64,000 nucleotides of DNA, from positions 961,501 through 1,025,500 of the forward strand of contig CATNEN010000001.1 in assembly GCA_950097015.1 (NCBI GenBank). Direction: 5' to 3'. Source of the DNA: Macrostomum hystrix (lineage: Eukaryota; Platyhelminthes; Macrostomidae). This document shows positions 52,741-63,500 of the stretch, piece after piece. A model generated the notes under the pieces. That model made no database searches. It was not told the DNA's origin and saw only the letters and a program-made list of their open reading frames with translations. The position numbers and the translations under genes are program-made. Every line of letters starts with the position of its first letter. Positions within the stretch are counted from its first letter, which is position 1.

Positions 52741-54219
52741 GGCCGCCTTTATATGTCTGTCTGTCTGTCTGTCTATTGCTAAATTATTTCATCCCTGCGC
52801 CCGTATTTTGTCTCCACCACCATCTTAAAGCGGGTTAGCAGATGTGGGCAGGCAGAAATAGCTAGACGGCCAAAATATTACATAACAAAATATTAGTCCT
52901 TATTGGGCTAAATAAGGAATGGCTTTTGGGTTCGGCTGTTTAACAGCACCATATATTATAATCTATACCTGGCACGCAGTTGCAGAAAACGGGGTAGCAG
53001 AAATGTGCGCGGACTATAGCAATTTATAAAGCATTAGATGGGATTAGTTTAATTGAATTAAATAGCGCGCAGTGTTTTCCTAGTGTTTTTGTTGCTCGTC
53101 AGTCTAGATGTGCTAAGAGATGGAGATGGCATTTATTACTTGTTCTCAGGATCGCTTCTCGCTCTTATCTGATTGCTTTTATTTTGAGTTCTATTATTTC
53201 AGAGTCAATATTTTCATTTAGCATATGTCGCAGGCTGTCGACAATTTCAATTGTCCCCATTTTATTGCCGTTCTACTTTTTCTGTACCGGCTCCATTAAA
53301 CTTTTTAATCCCTCACCGCCAACAAATAGTTGTTGTTGTTGTTGCTGTTGCTGCTCTCCAACAAGTTAGATAGATGGGCAGCTAGAATAATTAACAATGA
53401 TTGCCTACCTTGTGGAGCGCAGATAAAAATCACTTTAAACGCAGTCGTCGTCGTTGGGGTCGCAGCTGGAGCGGAGCAATCGGAACAGTGTAGGGGGCAG
53501 TTGAAACGAAATAGTAGATCACGAAGGAGCTGATTTGGTTGATTAATAGAGTTGGTATTGAAAATCAAAGTGTAGCTTGGGAACGATCGAGTCTGTCTTA
53601 ATCGATTGGCATAGAGAAATCAATCAGTGCGCGAGCTAGCTCTCTTTGACTTGTGTGCTCAAGATGAGCAATACAGTCCTTCCTGATAAAATTTAGTTTC
53701 TATGTGCCTAAGCTTTGTCTATGTCTTGAGTTTATCGCATTCCTTTATTAATAGTAGTCTAAAAATAATTTTACACACACGCAGTTGTTATGTGCTTATT
53801 TGGGCGCTATTTGTGTTATTATAATTTATAATAATTGAGCTATAATAATTTGAGCAAGTATACTAGTATATGGTATGAAAAGCTGACTGCATGCATTAAT
53901 GTGTGAATAAAGGACATAAATCAAGAAAAAGCATTCGATCAAGAACTACATGTAGACGGTACGTATGGATTTGAAAAAAACTAATTTAAGATGATAATCA
54001 ACAAGCGGCATCTGAAACAACAATCTATTAAAATACATGTAGTAATGATGTGTGCATTAAAATACAATTTGGATGGACGCAAAAAGCTATACATATAATA
54101 TAGTAGTACGATTTAATAACGGCAATTAACAGCTGCATATAGTGCTACTCAGTTATTTATAGATTTTATATAAGAAACTAAAATTTCAAATTCGCGCTAA
54201 ATTCTACGAAATTCAAGGT
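52741..54219. other. Non-coding region between convergent genes, copy E
   Basis: It holds a TGTC microsatellite (about 52755-52775) and a TTG run (about 53327-53356). No gene is supported. Short frames near 53184-53568 overlap low-complexity sequence. Confidence 0.45.
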
Positions 54220-54336
54220 GTACAGTCTGTAGTGCGCGCACATTCCCTAAAAAATATATAAGGCATGTCAGCTCTAATTTTAGAACGACGATCCTTATAT
54301 ATTTTTTAAGTATTGTACGCGCACTATGAACTGTAC
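54220..54336. repeat. Long imperfect hairpin 2, copy E
   Basis: Left arm GTACAGTCTGTAGTGCGCGC (start 54220) pairs with the complement of the right arm ending GCACTATGAACTGTAC (54336). It has the same motif order as hairpin 1: GTACAG, GTGCGCGCAC, CCCTAA, AATATATAAGG. Confidence 0.85.
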
Positions 54337-54539
54337 CTAAATCTAAAATTAAATTGCTTACTTGACTACTATAAGTAGAGCAGTTAGCAGCATTTGTTTA
54401 ATAATTGTCAGATAAATCTATGGCTAATTAATTCTATCAACAAAAACAATAAAGTATAATATTATCAACGGGAGTAATCAGTCAATCAATACAATCAATA
54501 TTCTTAACTATAGCATATAATATCAATTATAATAACATT

Positions 54540-54577
54540 AGCGTATAAAGCGCGCACATGTGCGCGCTTTATACGCT
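54540..54577. repeat. Perfect 38-bp palindrome 2
   Basis: The left arm AGCGTATAAAGCGCGCACA (54540-54558) is exactly complementary to 54559-54577. It has the same length and 18-bp core as palindrome 1, but the outer 10 bases of each arm differ while remaining self-complementary. Confidence 0.95.
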
Positions 54578-54765
54578 GCAGTAACATGCAGTCAAACGAA
54601 TTCAATTATCCCTCCCTCGAAGGCCTGTGCATGTTTTCTCTGCGTGTTTTCTCTCTGTCCCGGCCCCCTTTATCTGCCCCACGGTGTTTTTCACTCACTA
54701 TTTAAATATTTTATATAAAATCTTAAATAAAGCAGGCAGACAGACAGGCGGGCAGGCAGGGCGAA

Positions 54766-57652
54766 TCAATCAAAATTATGCTCCGCCACTGAGTGCAGCC
54801 GCCGTCGCTTTCCGGCCACCGGTCTACCGTGCAGGACTGCGTCGGCTCGTTGGGTGCTCGCCGCCACCTCCCCACTTCCACCAGCCAGGCTGCTGATGAG
54901 TCCCTGGGTCGGCGGCCTAACTATTGGTCGCATCTCTGCGTCACCTGATGGCACCACAAACCGGCGGACAATATCGCGGCTGCGAATTACTGTGCCCATC
55001 TCGGTGGCCATCTGGGCATTGTGCCCATAATTGTACCGGATGACAGCTGCAGATGTGCCGTGCGCTCTGGCGAACATATCCAGCTGCTCCGGCTCCATCA
55101 TGAGCACTACGGCACAGAGGGTGCGACGCCAGTGCGTGGCCACATAGTGCCGACCCAGTACTCGCTGCCCGCCTGCGCTGATCATGCGGCTCATTGCCGA
55201 CTGGCTGTACACACCGCCGAACACATCAATGAAGACGGTCGGCGACTCCGGTTGCTCGATGCCGCGAGCAGCAAGCGACGGCACGATATATTCGTCGTGC
55301 AGGCGCAGCAAGGCCTCGCAGAATATATCCGGCAGCACCATCCTGGCTGGGTCGCCGGAGTGTCCGACCTTGTGCGGCACTTCACGCAGCGGCAGGACGA
55401 GATGCGAGTGCCCAGCCAGATCGGCAGCGGACGGCCCGCTCCCCCCATCTGCACTTTGCGTGTGTTGGCGGAACAGCTGTTTTTGGTCGGCCGACGCGTT
55501 TCGCCGAACCGAACGGTCGACCAGGTGTCGCCGTCTCAAGTATATCCACGGCAGAAGTCGCAGTGCCTGCTCGACGCTGCAGTAGAAAAGCATCTCCTGC
55601 ACTATCCGCCGCAGACATACCATCCGGCGACTGAAGGCGCCATCATCTGCTTCGCCGTTGTCTTTAGTGTCATCAGCGATGCCATCAGCGACCACACCTG
55701 CTGCCTGCATGCCCCATTCGCCGTCGACTGGCAGTGAAGACCAGCTGTGTCTTTGGAGCATGATGAAAAAGCGGTCTCGACGGGCGAACACGGCATCAAC
55801 CTCGTCCACGTTGACGTAGGTGTTCATAAATGCCACCTGCCGCTCATTGTGGCCAAGCTTGTAGACGGCCTGCATAGTATAAATGTGGTTGCGTTTACTT
55901 CTAGTAGATAGCAGCACGAAACCAAATAGAACTAACTGTCATTAATGCAGCTGCTGTGCAGCTATAGCCTACCTGCTGTATGGCTCGGACATTGCCGAAC
56001 TCGCCACGAGCCTGCTGCACCACGCTGCTAAGGCGGGCGATGAGAGCCTGCTCAGCCGCCAGCGGGTTGTTGGCCTTCTGCGCCAACTGCATTCTCCAGC
56101 AGACGCCACTGCCGACAGAGTCGACGTCCTCAATAGCAGGGCGCTCGGTGTCAGGCGAGGGTGAGTCGATGCTGCAGAACAGCTCGGCTTCGCGCAAGCC
56201 AACGGCGGCCATGATGGCATTGGCGCCTCGCAGGCCCCTCACGCGTAGCCAGCCCTCCTTGCAGCGGCAGATGCTGACAAGCTCCTGGCACTTGCGCGCA
56301 GCAGTCGACTGGGCCAGCTGCATGGCGTCACCGACTGTTTCAGCGCTGAAGCAGTCCTGCACCCTGTCCGGCTGAAGCAGCAGGTCTGCAAGCGATATGC
56401 CCGCTCGCTGCCAGGTGCGTAGAAGCGTCGAGCTCACGGACCTGCTGATGTCGCGCCAACGCTGCTGGTGGCACAAGTTGGCCGCAATCCTGGCCCGCGA
56501 TGGGTCCCTCCACCATAGCTCCCGCAGGCGTTCCACCGTTGCGGAGATGCTGGGCCGGTCACCCAACGGCTGCAGCAGCTCTGGTGGCACGGGCTTCGCA
56601 GGTGGCGACGTGCGAAAGTGTCGACAGCGCGGACCGCGACGCTGTTGCTGCTGCTTCTGATCGGCTGTCGACGCTTCCTGCTGCAGTTCTGCTCCGAAGA
56701 TGGACTTTTGAAGCCGGTCGAATTCGGCACTGGCCAGTTTTATCTTCAACGCAGCCCACCTTGCTGCAGCTGCTCGACGCTGCCTCGGCGGAGTAGCTGC
56801 CAGCTTCACTAGCGGCCTCTGTGCAGCCGACACCACAGCCGATGACGTGCTGGGACGATTAAGCGCCGACTTAGTGGCCTGCACCGCCAACTGCAGACAG
56901 GCAGCCGAAGAGGAAGACTCTGCTGCCACCGTATGGACCGTCGACAGAGTCCGCATTCTGATGCTGGTTCCGGGCAGTAGCTCCTGCAAGCCGACATCGT
57001 CATCTCCATCGTCAGCGTCCTCCTGTGAGGACATTAGCAGCAGCGGCGCAGTCGGGTCAAATAGGCGTCGCCGGACGGCTGGACGGCTGGCTGACGACAG
57101 CCGAGCACTGGCCGCTGACTGTCGACCGTAAACGGACGGCGCGGCGATGCTGTAGAGCTCGGCCAACAGAGACCCAGCCTCGTATTCAGCTGGTTCTGCC
57201 TCTGAAGGCTGCTGCGGAGGCGGTGGTGGCATCTGCTGCGGAGGCGGTGGTGGCATCTGCTGCGGAGGCGGTGGTGGCATCTGCTGCGGAGGCGGTGGCT
57301 GCTGGTGTTCCACAGCAACGGTAGCAACAACAGCTGGCACTGCTGGACAACTGTGCTGCCTTGCTGTCCTACGCAGCACCTTGCCGCAGGCTGGGCACGC
57401 ATGTACATGCTCAGTGTTGGCTGAGCTGCGCGTGTGGGTGCTGCACGTCAGGCAGAGCCAGACCATCTGGGCACGCTGCTTGGCTGACGCCGCTGCCCAA
57501 GATGCCTCGGACGGCCGCACCTTGACTGGGGCATCATCGAGTCGGAATTGGCGCACAGCCTCCTCCGCGTGCCTCCTCAGGAAGTGGCGCTTCGGATGCG
57601 TCTGCGGTCTGCCGTCGCCACAGAAGATGCAGCACGACTCGTTGTCTGTCAT
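54766..57652 (-). CDS. Zinc-finger tyrosine recombinase, two exons, copy E (927 aa)
   Basis: Exon 1 (57652-55973) encodes 560 aa: a C2H2 finger (CCIFCGDGRPQTHPKRHFLR), a CPACGKVLRRTARQHSC cluster, a Pro/Gln repeat (PPPPPQQM) and a helical region. Exon 2 (55869-54766, GT-AG, phase 0) encodes the recombinase-like domain. It includes KHSWS-type SWSSLPVDGEWG, ALRLLPWIYLRRRHL (candidate box-A Arg), then VATHWRRTLCAV, ARAHGTSAAVIRYNYGHN. The spacing His-3-Arg-21-His-9-Tyr (about residues 806, 809, 830, 839) is close to that of lambda integrase. It would integrate or excise the element by strand exchange. The assignment rests on this motif and spacing only. No stop or frameshift is visible. Confidence 0.72.
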
Positions 57653-57735
57653 AGCTATTGTTATTACAAATTGATGCAGTGCCATATAGGTGTATGAACT
57701 GAATTCAGTATACATGCTCAATCAACACATGCTAT

Positions 57736-57840
57736 GTACAGTCCGTTGTGCGTGCATCTAAATAAATATATATATGCCCCTATATCCCATTATGGAATAC
57801 ACTATTTTAAGTGTTGTGCGCGCACATTGTCCCGTACTGT
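57736..57840. repeat. Imperfect hairpin 3, copy E
   Basis: The left arm GTACAGTCCGTTGTGCGTGC (57736) has a looser partner at about 57808-57840 (TGTTGTGCGCGCACATTG). It is the most degenerate of the three and lies just upstream of the recombinase gene. No 38-bp palindrome accompanies it. Confidence 0.7.
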
Positions 57841-57915
57841 TGTCATCGCTGCTGCATTTATATTCGATTGAGTGCTGCGTTGAGCACATAAATCACTTAT
57901 TTTTATGTTGTACCT

Positions 57916-57946
<31 letters not shown>

Positions 57947-59061
57947 TCCCGGCTGTAAAAATTATAAGCCTCTGAATCATTTATAAATTTTAAAAACATA
58001 ATTTTTCATTTGCTATGTAGTACAATCAGCGTGTGTATGTCAATCAATCGACCTCGTCGAGCAATCAGTTCTATATTATAGAGTTCGATGTTTGGCTGCT
58101 ACATGTATGCCGAGACTCCCCACTGTGAGAGCCCCAGAAGAGGTTTCTTGTTCTCTCACATGCCGATCACATAACGACAGTGCGTCAGTTATTAATTTAG
58201 TCTCTGGCCAAAAGTACTGGCCTCATTTTATGTGCATTCTTACAGACCGCGAATTTATTGGCCTAAATTAAATCGATCGGCAGTCTCTGACCTTGTGGCT
58301 GTGTCCTCTATGGCTTAAAAGTAGCATGTGGCGCGTCTTAATTGGCCAATAGCTCACTGACGCAGACGCAAGCTGCCATAGCACTTAATTCTTGCATACA
58401 TAGAGAATTCACTAAGCACTGTGTTGCGCATAGTGCAACACTTTTAGTCACGCAGGCGGCTATAAGCTCTTTGATATTGTAGTTATTTGAGGAAATAACG
58501 AAGTAAAAGGCGCTCCGACATCTGCTAAATCAAATATTTGAGTTTTTTTTTATTGTAATGTTTTTTATTTGCTATTATTAGTATTATGTTTTTATGTTGA
58601 ACATTCACATTTACAATTTAAAAAAGTACATAATGAATATTAATGAGTAAATAATGAATAATAGTGAATAAAATATTACATTAAGTTACGTTTAAAGACG
58701 GCGAGAAAATCTAAAGGAAGGGAAAATGAAAAGGAAGAGATGTCAAGATAGGAGAGACGAGAGGAAAGGTTGGACAAGAGTAGAGAATGAGGTAAGCACA
58801 AGACCAGGAGAGCCCCTGGGCAGTGGCCTGAGGTCGGACCGAGCTAAGGAACTCTCAGGTCCACTCCCATCGGGGGCAAGAAAAGAAGCAGAAGAAGAGC
58901 TAAATCAGAAATACTGTATACAGCAAAAAACTATCCCCATTTCAATCCCATGTTAAAAATTTATCCCCATTTTGCTTCCATCCATCTCCAAGTCAGTTAA
59001 TCTCCCTGAAACCCCTGTTCCTAATTCATCTCCGATTCTAGGTTCCCATTTGTCGACTTAG
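57841..59061. other. Non-coding region, copy E
   Basis: An ACA trinucleotide run lies at about 57918-57945. A frame at 58726-58956 (plus) shows no recognisable domain. Nothing else seen. Confidence 0.4.
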
Positions 59062-59415
59062 TTAATTCCGACCTAGGTCCGGCCTAGCACCACCACCACG
59101 ATCGACCCGCTCAGCCCAAGTGCGCAGCCAAAAGTCGGCAATGTTTATTGGCGCAGCCAATAGCTCGCGCACTCTCTCGCGTGTCGGCGGCCCTCTGACG
59201 ACAAATACGCGCCCGTCCTCCATCCGCACGACGGAGATGCCAGGCGTCGACTGTATGGCAGCGATGAAGGACGGGTAGCCGGCTGCCAATACCTCGCCCT
59301 GCGAGACACCAACTGCTCGCATGGAGGTGCACAGTTGGAGCAGCTCGATAACACCACCGCACGAGTCGATGATCATCGAGATGGCTCGGTGCACGACTGC
59401 GCGGATTTCCTCCAT
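59062..59415 (-). CDS. Small protein, possibly LOTUS/OST-HTH-like, copy E
   Basis: The minus-strand frame of 117 aa starts MEEIRAVVHRAISMIIDSCG. The central part reads GVSQGEVLAAGYPSFIAAIQ, followed by a beta-hairpin-like VRMEDGRVFVVRG. Helices followed by a short two-strand wing are the layout of LOTUS/OST-HTH winged-helix RNA-binding domains, but I rely on pattern only. It is encoded on the recombinase strand, about 1.4 kb upstream of that gene. No homologue is seen in copies A-D. Codon use matches the GC-rich copy E genes. Confidence 0.5.
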   Translation of the reverse strand: MEEIRAVVHRAISMIIDSCGGVIELLQLCTSMRAVGVSQGEVLAAGYPSFIAAIQSTPGISVVRMEDGRVFVVRGPPTRERVRELLAAPINIADFWLRTWAERVDRGGGARPDLGRN

Positions 59416-60604
59416 TGTCTAGATTAAATGATGCAAGAAATATAGCTAATCACTGGCTTGAGTCGTCGCTGCCGCATATGCCACCGCCGCAATGGAATCA
59501 GTATTTATAAAACCGTCAGTTCGGTTATATGAAATACACACAATGCAGCAAATTAAAAGAGCAGAGTGAGAGTCAATCTGTGTCAGTATCGGTAGTCAAC
59601 CGATCTCGTTATCAATCATATATATATGTATTGATTTTATCGCATTACAAGTATATGTATAGAGAGTGCATGTGAGTAAATCGTTTAAAAGTTAGCGAAT
59701 ATTTTGTTTGTTAGTTCTTGCTGCTGCTGCTAATTTCCTACTAAGACGGGGCTCCCTCTGAGGGAGAGAGCCCGAAGTTCCAAAAAGAAGCGTGCCCTGC
59801 ACTATATGCGTACTACATTTGTTTACGCTTTAGCAAACCCCTCGAAAAGCTCAGACATTCGATTTTCCAGTGAACAGCACACCCACCCCCTCCAACTCGA
59901 TCTTCCTCCCTCAAAAGCAGTGCCGAGCCAGCCAGACAGACCTGCAGATGGAAAGAGAGACGACTTCGATCGTCTTCAGTCTATGGCCACAGGGGTGACA
60001 TTATCGATTGGTTAAAGCAGACACACTGCTTCTCTTTTTCAAGGCAGAGCAGTGGCCTTCCACACCCTTTTACCATAGACTATGAATTTAGAGACAGGGC
60101 CGCCCCCTTTCGCTTTCGAAGGTTTAAAGAAAGGGTGGCAAGCAAAGTAGCAGTCTTTTAGTTTTAGCCCGGCCCAACTGCTCGATCGAACTGCAGCTTA
60201 CAGTCAAATATAATTCAGAGATTCATTCACAATTCGAATCAACAGTCTGCCTTCTATTTGCTTGGACTATATTAAAACAGGCTACAGATATAATATCGAC
60301 AGAGAGCCACAGGATCTATTATTATGTCAACAGCAAGCATTAGGATCTAATATATTTCTAGGCAGCTCAGAACTGCATAACACTTACAGAGATTACTAAT
60401 ATATTATAATTATAGAGAACTGCATGCGCTATTATCTATTAGATTAACAGACCGATTGTTATATGTATACAAATACTAATTGAAGGGCCTATTATATATA
60501 CAAAGACTAATCTGAGGGCCTATTATATTAACACAGCTTGTAATGCATATTTATGAACAGATACTTATATGGCCTATTTAAAATACATAGCCTTTTTCTT
60601 ATTT
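59416..60604. other. Intergenic, no supported gene
   Basis: A small inverted repeat GGGGCTCCCTCTGAGGGAGAG lies near 59748. The rest is AT-rich without recognisable coding sequence. Confidence 0.35.
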
Positions 60605-61260
60605 GCAGCGCAACAGACAGCATCAGCAGAAGCATCAGCAGAAGCAACCGACAGCATCAGCAGAAGCATCAGCAGTAGCAGCAGTAGCAGCTCAGTAGCA
60701 GCTCAACAGCTCTAGCAGCATCAGTACCAGCAGCCAGCCCCATCTGCCCGTGCCCACTTCGAGGTGCAGCAGAAGCAGCAGTACCAGCAGCCAACCCCGT
60801 CCGCCTGTGCCCACTTCGAGGTGAGATAAAAATTAAATTGTACAGCTGGATAGCATTAGTTAGCCTCAGCAACTATATTCGAGTAGACTTTAGCGTCGAA
60901 ATTATATTCTAATTGCTTTTTTCCATGCTCATCCTCAGCTCAGTGCAGCTAAACCGGCCGGCACCAGCCAGCAGCATCAGTAGCCGAAGCCAGCCCCGTC
61001 CGCCTGTGCCCATTTGCCAAGCAGCAGCAGTAGCAGCAATAGCAGCAGTAGCAGCAGTTGCAGCACAAGCAGCAGAAGCAGCAGTACCAGCAGCCAGCCC
61101 CCGTCCGCCTGTGCCCACTTCGAGGTGAGATAAATATTCAATTGTACAGCTGGATAGCATTAGTTAGCCTCTGCGAAATATAATCGAGTAGACTTTAGCA
61201 TAGAAATTATATTCTAATTGCCTTTCCGTGTTTTTTGCTTGTCGTCGCTGCCGCCGCCAG
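60605..61260. repeat. AGC-rich block with repeated exon-like units
   Basis: CAG/AGC triplet runs alternate with three copies of GTCCGCCTGTGCCCACTTCG or a close variant. Two copies run into GAG/GTGAGATAAA followed by the same 60-nt AT-rich sequence (TTGTACAGCTGGATAGCATT). This looks like a duplicated exon-intron unit. Frames on both strands are open only because of the triplet repeat, so no protein is assigned. Confidence 0.6.
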
Positions 61261-61776
61261 TCAAAGTTAAATAAAATTATTGAATGTCATAAGACATAGA
61301 GTCTGTGTCAATCAGTGTCAATCAGTCAGTCAATCGATCTCGAACGAAACAATACATTCAGTATACTGTACACTGCTGCTGCTCTAATGCAATATCAATA
61401 ACGAGAGAAAAAGAGTGCTTGCGAGCAAAGCCATAGAGGAAGCGTGGTCTTCCCAGTTCTAAAAATAGCTGCAGAGCTAGCGCGTGAATTTAAATACGCG
61501 TGAATTTAAATACACTGTTTACGTTGTTATAAACGAGAGAAGATGAAAGTGATTTTAGGAAGGCCTTTATGTTCATTTTTTGTCTTAATCTGAATTCCGA
61601 ATAAATAAATCTAAATAGTAAGCTAAATGGAGCAGAACTGAACTGCTGCGCACTGAAATATAAGCGCTATACGAAAATTGCTGTTTGCGTTTCAATGAGG
61701 CCCAAATGGCTCTCCGAAAAGACCGAATAATGAGTCGAAAAAAGCTGGGCAAAAATCTGAAAATTAGGAAAGTATA
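61261..61776. other. Junction of copies E and F
   Basis: AT-rich sequence without a supported gene; the boundary between copy E and copy F must lie here. Confidence 0.35.
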
Positions 61777-62141
61777 TTGACAAATTTCCCTCCTTCACCG
61801 CGGCGTTCCGGGAACACGTACTGGCCTCCGCTGCGGCCGAATTGGAAAGCGCATTGCGAGCAGCGATGGATGCAGCGACAGCAGTGGCGGCAGCGGAGGC
61901 CTGGACGCCGGGACGTCGCGGGAAGGAGGCCGAGATGGCTGCCGCTATGCGGCGGGTCCGGGCGGCCATGGTCCGCATGGCCTGGGCCCGCCGCATAGCG
62001 GCAGGGCTGGATCCATATGTGAGTAGTAGATTTCGATTCCTTTCATTTGAATATTTATGAACACATCTGATAACATCTGAGCTAACAAACTAAATGAAAC
62101 CTAAAAACCCATCCTTTATCCCGCAGCCGGGTGTCCTATGA
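61777..62141 (+). pseudogene. Small basic protein, copy F (start codon lost)
   Basis: The frame FPSFTAAFREHVLASAAAEL aligns residue for residue with the intact copies, but the initiator position reads ATT (about 61775) and there is an in-frame TGA a few codons upstream. Exon 1 ends at 62018 and the intron spans 62019-62126 (108 nt). Exon 2 (62127-62141) encodes Pro-Gly-Val-Leu-stop. Everything apart from the start is preserved, so the loss is recent or a non-ATG start is used. Confidence 0.65.
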
Positions 62142-63219
62142 CCGGAATGCATCGTGCATCGATGAACCACGTGCATCGTGAACCTTGCTTAGCTGTTTAT
62201 TGTTTAAAGCAGACCATAAAACAATTAATTTTATTTTCTGCACAAAAATACTTGTTGTTTTTGCTGCTTGTGTAATAAAGGCTGCTTGTTAAGCTGTGGC
62301 CTATATCACCTATTATAATAGTGCTACTGGGTCTAATAAAGACATTTATTGCAGTTAGCTAAAAATAATTAAAAATGTTACGTGAAGTTTTTGCAAAATG
62401 TTTTCACAATACATAACTTCTTATCTTGGTTATTTATTTTATCATTATAATAATGAGAACTGACTGTTGGTTATGTGATGTACATTGGCGTTGAGACTTA
62501 CTAGAAGACCGACGTAATAGTAATCGATCAGTCTGATATATAATATCAAGCTAAGTTTATACAAGTTTGTTCAGTTAAAAAATAATAAGAATAATGACGG
62601 AGAACTCGGAGAACTTAAAAAATGTAAATGAAAAATGACAAATAAATTATTATACGCTTGTGCCAAGATAAAGAAAGTTAAGTTTATACGAAGTTGCTCA
62701 TGTAAAAAACATTAATAAAAACGGATTAGTTTTCAAAAAGTAAAGTACAAACGACAAAAAAATTATTACACACTTTCGTATCGCTATAAGATATTCCAAG
62801 ATGCACTATTAAAACGTGCAGACTATAGGTATGTAGTGCATTAAATTCTGCGTATTTTACCAAAGACATATCTGCTTGGTACAGCTCGATTTTTCGCGAT
62901 TTTTTTATTCGTATCCACATTTTTTCTTTCGAAAATACAGTCAGACGTTTTTGGCCGTAGACACAAAAACGACTGCATATAATTCATATTGTATGCAGTA
63001 TTTTTGCAAAAGTTCTTCAAGTAGCGTGGCTATATCTATGGTATTTTCGCGAATATAGCCAGACATTTCATCTATAATTAGTGTTTGCGCACTGCCAACT
63101 TTTTTTTCGCAAAAATACATACATATTAAGTCAAAACGAAAACAAGTTGACTACTTGAGATCTGTGTATAATGTGGCAGTGGTAAAAAGGTAAGAAGGCT
63201 CTTGTGGAAGACAGTATCG
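62142..63219. other. Non-coding part of copy F
   Basis: Blocks shared with copies B, C and D include GAACTGACTGTTGGTTATG (62457), CAGCTCGATTTTTCGCGATT (62883) and one CGCGAAAA-type unit (about 62995-63060). No gene. Confidence 0.55.
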
Positions 63220-63500
63220 TCACACCGGACTGCTACGGTATTGTAGTGTATAGTGATTCGGTGTGACGGTTCCGTGGTTCACATACTGCGACATGTCACA
63301 TACTGGTTGAACAGTAGAATGTATTTTCGCGTCCTTCAACGGAAGCTGCTAAGATATCAGCTGGCTATTACTCACGCACTGCCATCAGGCCGCACGTTAG
63401 TCAGATTTCAGCTTTTTTCTGAATGCTTTCAGCTGGCTAACGTGCGGCCTGATGGCAGTGTGAGCAGTCAGCATTGCTCTGCACCGGTCATCCGTTTTAA
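63220..63500. repeat. Structured non-coding block with long hairpin (copy F)
   Basis: It corresponds to 41560-41850. Its stem is ACTGCCATCAGGCCGCACG (63378-63396) with CGTGCGGCCTGATGGCAGT (63441-63459). All three differences from the copy D left arm are matched by complementary changes in the right arm. Confidence 0.85.

Larger units (their letters stand above)
48830..61600. mobile_element. Copy E of the element family (GC-rich, largest)
   Basis: Gene order is leucine-rich small protein (plus), SF3-type helicase (plus), zinc-finger/tyrosine recombinase (minus), a possible LOTUS-like protein (minus) and a repeat-rich 3' block. Three long hairpins share a GTACAG...GTGCGCGCAC motif and two perfect 38-bp palindromes lie between genes. 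The proteins are diverged from copies A-D and use GC-rich codons, so this is a separate lineage of the same family. Ends are not defined; no flanking duplication was recognised. Confidence 0.65.

Noticed and set aside
55021-55737. 238-codon plus-strand frame inside the copy E recombinase exon
   Set aside because: Antisense shadow of exon 2, whose own strand carries the recombinase boxes and splice sites.
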